A program made the translations under genes and the position numbers. A stretch of DNA of 43,685 bases from positions 1-43,685 of IMG/VR virus record IMGVR_UViG_3300020202_000117; one strand, given 5' to 3'. This stretch comes from a virus. The notes beneath the pieces are model-generated. The model saw only the letters and a list, made by a program, of their open reading frames with translations, had not been told where the DNA came from and did not search any database. Position 1 is the first letter of the stretch; each line of letters begins with the position of its first letter. Positions 37,592 to 43,685 of the stretch are shown piece by piece.

Positions 37592-37747
37592 TTATTTCTT
37601 ATTTAATTCCATGTATTTATCTATAAAAGACTCAGCATCCCACATTTCGCCTGCATAGTCGTGTTCACCCTCTCCAACACCATCCCAAAATGCTCGATTT
37701 ACAAGTTCAATAACCTCATCTCTATTAAATATTTCTTTTATTGTCAT
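37592..37747 (-). CDS. 51-aa acidic hypothetical protein
   Basis: Starts MTIKEIFNRDEVIELVNRAF and ends WDAESFIDKYMELNKK. Highly acidic and helical with no recognised family. It lies between the acetyltransferase and the terminase small subunit with 2-15 nt spacing. No strong ribosome site is visible. A small head or packaging cofactor is possible. Confidence 0.6.
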   Translation of the reverse strand: MTIKEIFNRDEVIELVNRAFWDGVGEGEHDYAGEMWDAESFIDKYMELNKK

Positions 37748-37762
37748 AAAGAATTGGGTGGA

Positions 37763-38188
37763 TTAAGGCTCCACCCTAGCCTTTCTTGCTGGGTTACCGT
37801 ACCAAGTTTCACCATCAGGTACGTCTTTTGTGACGACTGAACCGGCACCAATTACCGCTCCTTCGCCGATGGTAATGCCGGGTAATATTGTACTGTTTGC
37901 GCCAATTACTGCTCGGTCTTTGACGAGTGTGTTTGCCCAATTCTTGCCTCCCGATGGTGGGTTCTTATCGTTAGTGAAACAGACATGAGGCCCAATGAAG
38001 ACTTTGTTGCCGATTGTGACCCCAGTTGGAATGAAAGCAAAAGCTTGAATCTTGCAGTCATCGCCAATTCTAACCTTCTCGCCTATCCAGACGTGGGAAT
38101 GGATTGTGCAGTAAGTGCCAATCACCGCCGTCTGAGCGATATTGGAAGTCTCGGGTCTGTACATCTTGGTCTCTGCGCCGGTAACCAT
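37763..38188 (-). CDS. Hexapeptide-repeat N-acetyltransferase (WbpD/PglD-type), 141 aa
   Basis: Left-handed beta-helix acyltransferase. AGGAGG three bases before ATG 38188 (MVTGAETKMYRPE) fixes the start; codons further upstream would have no ribosome site. Hexapeptide repeats are visible: VIGTYCTIHSHVWIGEKVRI, then NKVFIGPHVCFTND, and the C-terminal IGANSTILPGITIGEGAVIG with WYGNPARKA, typical of sugar acetyltransferases such as WbpD. It likely transfers acetyl from acetyl-CoA to the amine that the DegT enzyme adds. It is the last glycan gene before the structural operon. Confidence 0.88.
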   Translation of the reverse strand: MVTGAETKMYRPETSNIAQTAVIGTYCTIHSHVWIGEKVRIGDDCKIQAFAFIPTGVTIGNKVFIGPHVCFTNDKNPPSGGKNWANTLVKDRAVIGANSTILPGITIGEGAVIGAGSVVTKDVPDGETWYGNPARKARVEP

Positions 38189-38195
38189 AGTCCTC

Positions 38196-38405
38196 CTAAG
38201 TATTAATTGATATACAATTTCCCATACAATCCCTACAGCCTTTAAAGAGGACATCATCCTTTTCTACAAATCCTATGGCTTTTATAAGCATTGCCATTCT
38301 AAGCACAGCCATCTTATAACTTTCATGAATCAAATCGTAGTTTGTTGTTATACGAGAATAATTTGAAGGATTTAATTCAAAATACCAATGTGTATGCTTT
38401 TTCAT
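38196..38405 (-). CDS. 69-aa hypothetical protein with CxxCxGNC
   Basis: Starts MKKHTHWYFELNPSNYSRIT. The C terminus FKGCRDCMGNCISINT has three cysteines in a CxxCxxxC layout, so a metal-binding site is possible, perhaps an Fe-S or zinc site in a small helper protein. It lies between the coiled-coil gene and the acetyltransferase. The family is unknown. Confidence 0.6.
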   Translation of the reverse strand: MKKHTHWYFELNPSNYSRITTNYDLIHESYKMAVLRMAMLIKAIGFVEKDDVLFKGCRDCMGNCISINT

Positions 38406-38407
38406 CT

Positions 38408-38818
38408 CTATATAATTTTAATGTAATCGCTGAGCATTGTCTGTAATTCCCTGAAGGATTCTAGGTCTTGGTTGATGCCTTTAACGCCTTCTGGGTTTTC
38501 TTCGGTTGGTTCTGCCCCGTGAATCCTAGTGTCTAGTTCATCCATCTGGGCTTGGTGGCGCTTGGAATCTTCTTCTAGTCTTTTAACCGCCATTTCTGTC
38601 TCTTCTCTTTGTTTTTTTTCCATCGAAGGCTTATCACTATCTGATTCTAACTGCGCCTTTAAGATAGAAAGCTTGGCTTGGACGTTATCGTATTGCTTCC
38701 GAACCTCTTCCCTAATTTCGGCAGTCTTGAACCTATCGAATTCCAGGCTCCAGATTGCTTTTTGAATCCCCCTTATCTTTTGTTTGAAGTGTCTCTTTTG
38801 AGACCATTTTGTAATCAT
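38408..38818 (-). CDS. Coiled-coil protein, 136 aa
   Basis: Starts MITKWSQKRHFKQKIRGIQK and is nearly all charged coiled coil (KQYDNVQAKLSILKAQLESD, RLEEDSKRHQAQMDELDTRI). No domain recognised. It overlaps the methyltransferase stop by 4 nt (ATGA) and is part of the glycan operon string, where it may organise the glycosyltransferases, though it could equally be unrelated. Confidence 0.65.
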   Translation of the reverse strand: MITKWSQKRHFKQKIRGIQKAIWSLEFDRFKTAEIREEVRKQYDNVQAKLSILKAQLESDSDKPSMEKKQREETEMAVKRLEEDSKRHQAQMDELDTRIHGAEPTEENPEGVKGINQDLESFRELQTMLSDYIKII

Positions 38819-39462
38819 CTTTTTGGTACCTTACTAATTATTAAATAACCGAATGTTTTTTGCGGGTCTCCCCCGGGCCAAGCGCTTTCAGGTATCTTTA
38901 CCGTTGCCGTGTCATAGAAGCCATGTTTTTTAAGTAGTTTCTTGTAGTTATAGGCGTTGTAACCGGAATTAAACTTGAGCTTCAATCTGTTCCAGAGCGA
39001 TTCGGAGTGAAACTCACACAAGACCACATAAGCCCTCGCCAGTCTCTTAATCTCTTTAATGTGCCGGTCTATGTCTCGGGGTGAAACGTAAATGAGGCAC
39101 ATGTCAGATAACACCACGTCAGTTGATTTGTCAGACATCATAATGTCATCTGCGCTGCCGACTTTGAAATGCCCGCCTTGTAAGTATTGTCCGGCCATCT
39201 CGATTGCCTCAGGATTTACGTCTATCCCACCAAGCTGCCGTCTGGGAAACTCCTTGGCAATCCTGACTAAATTCGGACCTGAACCACAGCCTATTTCAAA
39301 GAGTGAGAACCAGTCTATTCTTCTCAAGATTTGGGTAATCATTCCCCGGTGGGGATGGTTCCAAGTATCTAGGTAAGAGGTCTTCCAGTCTATCTTCCGG
39401 TTAGCCCACCAGTTAATGTGGTTTTTGGTACCTCGGAATAATTTAGGAGCGGAGAAATTCAT
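38815..39462 (-). CDS. Class I SAM-dependent methyltransferase, 215 aa
   Basis: The SAM-binding motif LFEIGCGSGPNLVRIAKEFP (near residues 54-73) is followed by GGIDVNPEAIEMAGQYLQGG (motif II) and TDVVLSDMCLIYVSPRDIDR (motif IV). The C-terminal part has a tyrosine-rich segment (NSGYNAYNYKKLLKKHGFYD). Methylation of a sugar or capping of a glycan chain would fit its position beside two glycosyltransferases. It overlaps the 301-aa glycosyltransferase by 20 nt. The substrate is unknown. Confidence 0.85.
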   Translation of the reverse strand: MNFSAPKLFRGTKNHINWWANRKIDWKTSYLDTWNHPHRGMITQILRRIDWFSLFEIGCGSGPNLVRIAKEFPRRQLGGIDVNPEAIEMAGQYLQGGHFKVGSADDIMMSDKSTDVVLSDMCLIYVSPRDIDRHIKEIKRLARAYVVLCEFHSESLWNRLKLKFNSGYNAYNYKKLLKKHGFYDTATVKIPESAWPGGDPQKTFGYLIISKVPKR

Positions 39463-40348
39463 ATATCTTTTGCCAAAACCTTTCTCCCAAGTAATATCTT
39501 AATTTCCTTTGGATGCGGTGGGGCAGCATCCTGAGAATATATCTTCTAACTGATAGTCTGATTTTTAAAGGCTCAACACTTTCCAATCCAAAATCTTCTA
39601 AGATTCCTTCAACTCTTTGACCCTTGTACGGATGGTTAAAGACGGTTGAAATGTTTTCCCCATGCGTGCCTACTAGAAACCCCCGAGCTTCAATAGTTCC
39701 ATAAGATAAGTGGTCTGGAACATATTCATGGGATTTATAAGGACCGGTGTATTCAAGGTGCTTATAGGGATTAACAAAAGTCTCTCTCGGAAATTTGATG
39801 GTAAAGAATGGCGGGTTGGTTTTGGGGTTATACTCCGCAGTCTCTAGGGTCTGGTAGTTAATCATGTAGCCCCTTTTGAATCCGATAGCTTGAACTGGAA
39901 GTTTGGCAAACATCTCCTGAACATTCTTTACAAAATCCTTGTGGTAGCAATCATCTGAAGGCTGGATTGTCATTAAAACCGATTCTGCTTCACCGACTGT
40001 ATCAAACAACTCTCCCATGGAACCATGAAGTGCGGCCATTAATCTTCCTTTAGCAATCGGGTCTGGATACTTATCATCCCAGAAGCACACACCGTGCCAA
40101 GTATTAACCAGCCTTAATACCTGAGACATCTCCTTAATAAATTCTTTGACTATCGGATTGTTTTTTTCCTCAGGCCGCCAAGAAAACCACACTGTAAAAT
40201 TCTGGTTAGTCTGAGCCAGTAAGCTTGGCAAGACGAACTGCTTAAAGACCTTGATACGATTCTTGAGCCACCTGTTGCCCCGAAATCCTCCGTATAGCCC
40301 CAGTCCCGTCCAGGGGACATACATAAAATGAACTACTTTTTTGTCCAT
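39443..40348 (-). CDS. Glycosyltransferase, rhamnosyltransferase-2-like, 301 aa
   Basis: Starts MDKKVVHFMYVPWTGLGLYG. The N-terminal RFKNRIKVFKQFVLPSLLAQ-like segment followed by FTVWFSWRPEEKNNPIVKEF matches the putative rhamnosyltransferase (PF11316-type) family, where W-x-x-R and PSLxxQ are conserved. A DxD-like acidic segment (QPSDDCYHKDFV, near residue 130) may bind metal and nucleotide sugar. Product and acceptor are unknown. It overlaps the other glycosyltransferase by 16 nt. Confidence 0.78.
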   Translation of the reverse strand: MDKKVVHFMYVPWTGLGLYGGFRGNRWLKNRIKVFKQFVLPSLLAQTNQNFTVWFSWRPEEKNNPIVKEFIKEMSQVLRLVNTWHGVCFWDDKYPDPIAKGRLMAALHGSMGELFDTVGEAESVLMTIQPSDDCYHKDFVKNVQEMFAKLPVQAIGFKRGYMINYQTLETAEYNPKTNPPFFTIKFPRETFVNPYKHLEYTGPYKSHEYVPDHLSYGTIEARGFLVGTHGENISTVFNHPYKGQRVEGILEDFGLESVEPLKIRLSVRRYILRMLPHRIQRKLRYYLGERFWQKIYEFLRS

Positions 40349-41148
40349 GGAAATTGATTAATTGTTTTTAAGTAATGGTTTCGTCCTTCGATATTTGGTT
40401 CTTTTTTCTCAGTAATGGTTCCAAGTTCTTCTAAAGAAAGCATGTAAGGGTATTTGATTAACGAAACTGGGTACTGACCCATCAAAATACTTTTTGCCAA
40501 TATCTCTGAGAAGCCATCAAATTCTGTAAGCCTCAAGGCTCCCTGCATCTCTTTAATCTCAGTATTCATCTGCTCTTTGGGTACACGGCCATGAACAATA
40601 GTATTACTTGTTCCTATCCACGATGACTTACTATTACCGTATAAATGAAATTCAATATCTGGATTCTGTCTAGCCAATTCAGATATCTTATCCCACCCAT
40701 AGAGCCTGAAATTATCTCCACTGACTGAGGTATAAACTTTATTACCTGGTTTAAACGACACTTCAAACTGATTCACGTCCCCTAAAAATGAAGGACAAAC
40801 CTTGGATAATATTCCCAGTTCTTGTAATTTTTGGGCCTCAATATCGTTTTCAACCCAAGATGTACAATTAACTCTTATCCAGTGAGCAAGTTCATAAGGA
40901 GACACTCTTATCTCCCCGTTTTCATCTAACCAGTAACCGTTCCTGAAATGGGTTATATCAGTTCCTGCCCAGAGGATGTGCTTCTCACCTTTATGTCGCC
41001 AAAGAGCGTAGAAGTCAGGCAACCCATAAAGCCCAAAAAAGACTGTTGGTCGCTCATTATCCGTATAATCGTCTGTTCCCCAGACGTTTTGGTGGGTATC
41101 CTCGAGACTTCCTAGAGTCGGAGACCACCGGCACTGCCAGTTTTGCAT
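40333..41148 (-). CDS. Probable glycosyltransferase, 271 aa
   Basis: Starts at ATG 41148 (MQNWQCRWSPTLGSLEDTHQ), which overlaps the glutaminase stop by 37 nt; an earlier ATG would extend the overlap through the whole end of that gene. HILWAGTDITHF (near residue 65), IEFHLYGNSKSSW and LRLTEFDGFSEILAKSILMG are typical of GT4-like (GT-B fold) enzymes, the last being the nucleotide-binding region with an E-x-F-x-x-x-E motif. The protein lacks a full N-terminal Rossmann region, so it may be a short variant. Acceptor unknown. Confidence 0.7.
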   Translation of the reverse strand: MQNWQCRWSPTLGSLEDTHQNVWGTDDYTDNERPTVFFGLYGLPDFYALWRHKGEKHILWAGTDITHFRNGYWLDENGEIRVSPYELAHWIRVNCTSWVENDIEAQKLQELGILSKVCPSFLGDVNQFEVSFKPGNKVYTSVSGDNFRLYGWDKISELARQNPDIEFHLYGNSKSSWIGTSNTIVHGRVPKEQMNTEIKEMQGALRLTEFDGFSEILAKSILMGQYPVSLIKYPYMLSLEELGTITEKKEPNIEGRNHYLKTINQFPWTKK

Positions 41149-41687
41149 ACCTGTATAAATTGTTTTAATAATGGATGAGGATTGCCTTTCATACTTTGAT
41201 ATTCCGGATGATATTGGACTCCCAAGAAGAAGGGATGGCCGTGTAAAATTGCCATCTCCAAGATATTGCCTTCGTAATAAAGCTTCCATTCCTTTGAAAA
41301 TATCTCTTCATATTTATTGTTGAACATGTACTGATGCCAGTGGGTCTCGAGCTTGCCGTTTACTGGGAAAGCGCCGGTTCTTTTCTGGTTCATCTGGACA
41401 AATAAGGGATTCTTTTGGGTCGGGTTAATCTCTTGGGAGGTAACATCAAGTTGCAAGACATTCTGGGCATATTCAATCATCGCCAGTTGCATGCCCATAC
41501 AAATCCCTAGAAAAGGTATGCCGTTTTCCCGGGCATCGCGGATTCTGTCCATCTTCAAATCCACATCAGTCGGGTTATGGGAACCGTAGACCACCAGTCC
41601 TGGATAAGATTCCCATTTGGAATCAATCTCTTGGAAAGCCTTGCCGGGCGTGGTGTAAAAATCGCTGTATGTTTTTATTACTTCCAT
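41112..41687 (-). CDS. Class I glutamine amidotransferase domain (CTP-synthase-like), 191 aa
   Basis: The catalytic triad is present: Cys63 in LGICMGMQLAM, then His160 and Glu162 in GVQYHPEYQS. GICMGMQLAMIEYAQNVL resembles the glutaminase half of CTP synthase more than HisH. It should release ammonia from glutamine and pass it to the N-acetyl sugar amidotransferase encoded just upstream, since WbpG-type enzymes depend on an ammonia-supplying glutaminase. It overlaps that gene by 10 nt. Known pairs use HisH-like proteins; this one looks CTP-synthase-like, which is unusual. Confidence 0.85.
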   Translation of the reverse strand: MEVIKTYSDFYTTPGKAFQEIDSKWESYPGLVVYGSHNPTDVDLKMDRIRDARENGIPFLGICMGMQLAMIEYAQNVLQLDVTSQEINPTQKNPLFVQMNQKRTGAFPVNGKLETHWHQYMFNNKYEEIFSKEWKLYYEGNILEMAILHGHPFFLGVQYHPEYQSMKGNPHPLLKQFIQVCKTGSAGGLRL

Positions 41688-42724
41688 TTTCGAATCGTCC
41701 TAACTATCGAACCGATTAATTCGTAAAGCTTCATATTGGTCGGGAAATCAAAGTGAGACCTTTTCGGGTAACTCATAGCCCTTTTCTCCAAACCCAATAT
41801 CGGGAACACTGGCTTATCTGCCACCAAATCCACCGCCTCTTTGCGGGTCATCTGCCCTGAGTTAATCAAGGAAGAATAGTGAGCCTTGCGTTTATCAAAC
41901 CCAAATTTCTCAAACAAGTAGAAGTTCTGGAACCACCAGGTAAAGTAGGACTCGCAGTGCTTTTCGTGGTAGTCCTGGTAGCCGTATTCCTTCTGGAGCA
42001 TCTTGATGCTCTCGGCTCGGTTGTAATCTAAGAAATCAAGGAGGTAAAAGGTCTTAATCTTTTTAATCCACTTATAGTAATTAAATTTAAAGAGCGACAT
42101 TACCGGCAATCCTGTTAAGCGCTTGCCTGTCGCCCATTTGTAAATGGCCTTAATGTGCCTCAAGTCCCGGGCATGGTATCCCCAGGAAAAAGGCATGATG
42201 GATTCGGTCGCCACGTTCCCGCCTGAGAATATCCATTTAATACCGTACTTATCCGCCATTTCTGATAGAGTCGCACCCAATACATGGTCAGTCGGAATCT
42301 CGATATTAGGAACGCCTGCCTTAATGAAGGCCGACTGTAAGTCCCGGAATTTCTCAAGGTCTATGGTGTAGCGGTAAAAAGGGACTTTAAGGGTCTCAAC
42401 CATCTGATGAATATTCTCATCTGCCAAGGGGTTATTCCAGCCATTGTCTATGGAAAAACAAAGAGGCCGAAGTCCGAGTTTGACGGCATGATGCAGGACT
42501 GTGGAAGAATCCGCCCCGCCCGAGAGTCCGATAATGCAGTCATATTCCTTGCCTTCCCCGTCTTTTTTAACCTGCTCGATTATTAAGGGAAGCAAGTGTT
42601 GGTCTGCCTTAATTTCTGCCAACTGCTTCTGGGCTTGGTGGCAAAAGTTACAGACACCCTTCTCATCAAAAGTTATCTCTTCGGCCGACCCGTCCATAAT
42701 GCAATTTGAGCAGAACTTTAACAT
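41678..42724 (-). CDS. N-acetyl sugar amidotransferase (WbpG/PseA-like), 348 aa
   Basis: Zinc-binding cysteines open the protein (CSNCIMDGS at residues 5-13 and GVCNFC near 24-29). The PP-loop motif SGGADSSTVLHH (near residues 68-79) binds ATP for adenylation. GYHARDLRHIKAI follows as in WbpG-type enzymes. The known reaction turns an N-acetyl group into an acetamidino group using ammonia from glutamine. The overlap with the glutaminase gene (10 nt) supports a two-subunit enzyme. The likely substrates are UDP-linked diacetamido sugars or a nonulosonate; the sequence does not choose between them. Confidence 0.88.
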   Translation of the reverse strand: MLKFCSNCIMDGSAEEITFDEKGVCNFCHQAQKQLAEIKADQHLLPLIIEQVKKDGEGKEYDCIIGLSGGADSSTVLHHAVKLGLRPLCFSIDNGWNNPLADENIHQMVETLKVPFYRYTIDLEKFRDLQSAFIKAGVPNIEIPTDHVLGATLSEMADKYGIKWIFSGGNVATESIMPFSWGYHARDLRHIKAIYKWATGKRLTGLPVMSLFKFNYYKWIKKIKTFYLLDFLDYNRAESIKMLQKEYGYQDYHEKHCESYFTWWFQNFYLFEKFGFDKRKAHYSSLINSGQMTRKEAVDLVADKPVFPILGLEKRAMSYPKRSHFDFPTNMKLYELIGSIVRTIRKWK

Positions 42725-43497
42725 ATTGATTTAATCATTCTTAATATCTTTTCTTCCTCTTTGACGGTAATCCCTTGTCCCCACATAAAGTTTTCATAGA
42801 CCTTGATGTGAAGGTTTTCCTTCTGCACCAAGTCAAAGACCTTTTTCCCAATGGTTAGGCTTCTTTCATAATTTTCCTTCTCGTCAGTTAGGGCAAAAGA
42901 CCAATAGATGTTTTTATCTGGATAGATAAGCTGACCACAAGCTTCCGTTTCAGTATTAAGGAAGACTTTGGACTCAAAGCCCTTATAGCCAAATAAGTGG
43001 CCCAGGAGGTCGAAGTAGTGCGTGCCAATGTTAATCAGAAGCCCGCCTGATTTCTCCGGGTTCCCCTTCCAAGATTCGTAATATTTGGAAGAGCGCTTCA
43101 TCTCCACCCGCAGAGTCGCTTCTTGGCAATTCCTGGCTTCGTGCCTCATCTGGTTAATCTCAGGGAGGTAGCGAAGCTGGAATACGCCAAACAGATTCGG
43201 AACGCCTTTCATCAACTCAAGCTCTTCTAACTTAAAAGTAACCGGCTTCTCGCAAAGTATCTTCTTACCCCTGCGGGCAGCCTCTAGGGCGATTTCCGCA
43301 TGCAAATGGTTCGGGACACAGATAGCGACCGCTTCAGACTTATCAATAGCCTCTTTATAATCCGTGGTGAACGGGTAGTCTTGAGTTCGTTTGCCTTCGT
43401 CAATGTCGCAAACCATGACGACCTCCCCGCCGACCGTGTTGATGGCTTCAATGTGCTTTCTAGCAATAAAGCCGTTGCCGATAACGCTATACTTCAT
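42718..43497 (-). CDS. Gfo/Idh/MocA oxidoreductase (WbpB-like), 259 aa
   Basis: Starts at ATG 43497 (MKYSVIGNGFIARKHIEAIN), 11 nt inside the end of the DegT gene. GNGFIARKH is the NAD-binding Gly motif, CEKPVT (near residue 86) is the family EKP element with the catalytic Lys, and NIGTHYFDLLGHLFG holds the conserved His. It resembles WbpB, which oxidises the 3-hydroxyl of UDP-GlcNAcA so that the DegT enzyme (WbpE) can aminate it. It is somewhat shorter than WbpB (about 315 aa). In the order seen here it directly follows the DegT gene. Confidence 0.85.
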   Translation of the reverse strand: MKYSVIGNGFIARKHIEAINTVGGEVVMVCDIDEGKRTQDYPFTTDYKEAIDKSEAVAICVPNHLHAEIALEAARRGKKILCEKPVTFKLEELELMKGVPNLFGVFQLRYLPEINQMRHEARNCQEATLRVEMKRSSKYYESWKGNPEKSGGLLINIGTHYFDLLGHLFGYKGFESKVFLNTETEACGQLIYPDKNIYWSFALTDEKENYERSLTIGKKVFDLVQKENLHIKVYENFMWGQGITVKEEEKILRMIKSIC

Positions 43498-43685
43498 AAA
43501 AATTCCTAACCATCTTAATGACATAATCTACTTCTTCATCCGTAAGTAACTCATTGCAAGGCAGTCTCAATGTCTCGTCTTCGTATTTCTGAGCCATGGG
43601 AAGTTTAGGTACGGGGAACGGATAATTGTTCTTCATAGTCTCCACCCCGACTTCTTTTAAGTAGTCGTAGAGCATGTCCCTTTTC
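43487..43685 (-). CDS. DegT/DnrJ/EryC1 aminotransferase, C-terminal end
   Basis: The C-terminal part of the aminotransferase that begins at 966. The end of the window repeats the first 127 bases; the unique codons are 43487-43558 (23 residues plus stop), reading NELLTDEEVDYVIKMVRNFY before a stop at 43487-43489. The stop overlaps the oxidoreductase start by 11 nt. See the entry at 1-966 for motifs. Confidence 0.92.
   Translation of the reverse strand, partial: KRDMLYDYLKEVGVETMKNNYPFPVPKLPMAQKYEDETLRLPCNELLTDEEVDYVIKMVRNFYEV
43559..43685. repeat. Terminal direct repeat, copy 2
   Basis: Identical to bases 1-127. Position 43559 corresponds to base 1 on the closed circle. Confidence 0.95.

Noticed and set aside
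1-43685. CRISPR arrays, insertion sequences or transposases
   Set aside because: No regularly spaced repeats, inverted terminal repeats or transposase motifs were found by eye.

Overview
The window is almost certainly a complete, circular genome of an uncultured tailed phage. The first 127 bases are repeated exactly as the last 127, so the unique circle is 43,558 bp, and one aminotransferase gene reads without a break across the join. Nearly every gene lies on the minus strand; the one plus-strand gene I can support is a 48-codon membrane peptide at 13824-13970. TGA, TAA and TAG all act as stops (many ATGA and TAATG overlaps), so the host does not use a TGA-recoded code. The virion genes (PBSX-type terminase, large portal, scaffold, HK97-fold-like capsid protein, no tape measure, sheath or tail tube, and a giant internal protein with a lytic transglycosylase end) suggest a podovirus-like particle. 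A tyrosine recombinase and a small HTH protein suggest a temperate life style. The host is unknown. The IKENWFKL-type membrane peptide and the AYGIPQALP-type transglycosylase remind me of Patescibacteria or Gram-positive proteins, but this is a weak inference.

Layout, following minus-strand transcription from high to low coordinates. (1) About 3390 down to 953, then through the circle join (966 to 43487) and on to 37763: a DUF1064-type nuclease, then a tightly overlapping glycan operon. It holds a split transketolase, a CapD-type SDR, a DegT aminotransferase, a Gfo/Idh/MocA oxidoreductase, an N-acetyl sugar amidotransferase with its own glutaminase, two glycosyltransferases, a methyltransferase and a hexapeptide acetyltransferase. 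(2) 37592 to 13971: packaging, head, fibre, tail and ejection genes, with two near-identical promoter-hairpin cassettes, one before the portal and one before the scaffold-capsid block. (3) 13795 to 8252: lysis genes (holin-like proteins, transglycosylase, M23 endopeptidase) around a block (8984-12470) with strong Shine-Dalgarno sites. That block encodes a metallophosphoesterase, two zincin-like proteins and lipoproteins. (4) 8250 to 6950: integrase, HTH regulator and three strong sigma70-type promoters. (5) 6931 to 3544: small genes (ssDNA-binding-like protein, tiny zinc-finger and membrane peptides) separated by strongly structured non-coding stretches.

How the parts may work together: the sugar genes resemble routes that turn UDP-GlcNAc into amino, acetamido or acetamidino sugars, and the glycosyltransferases and methyltransferase could attach and cap them. 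A phage could use this to change the host surface (serotype conversion, superinfection exclusion) or to decorate its own particle. The tail spike (beta-helix plus LamG-like domain) points to a polysaccharide receptor. No DNA polymerase, helicase or primase was recognised; two perfect DnaA boxes suggest reliance on host initiation.

The most unusual signal is the set of structured RNAs. At 6608-6931 a consensus promoter, a 10-bp closing stem with three hairpins, an H-type pseudoknot, further hairpins and an intrinsic terminator form a non-coding unit of about 320 nt. Similar promoter-structure-terminator units occur at 13364-13524 and 8113-8220, with further nested stems at 3695-3806, 4599-4671, 5103-5162 and 5187-5224. 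In four of the stems the imperfect pair is G-U only if the RNA is read from the minus strand.
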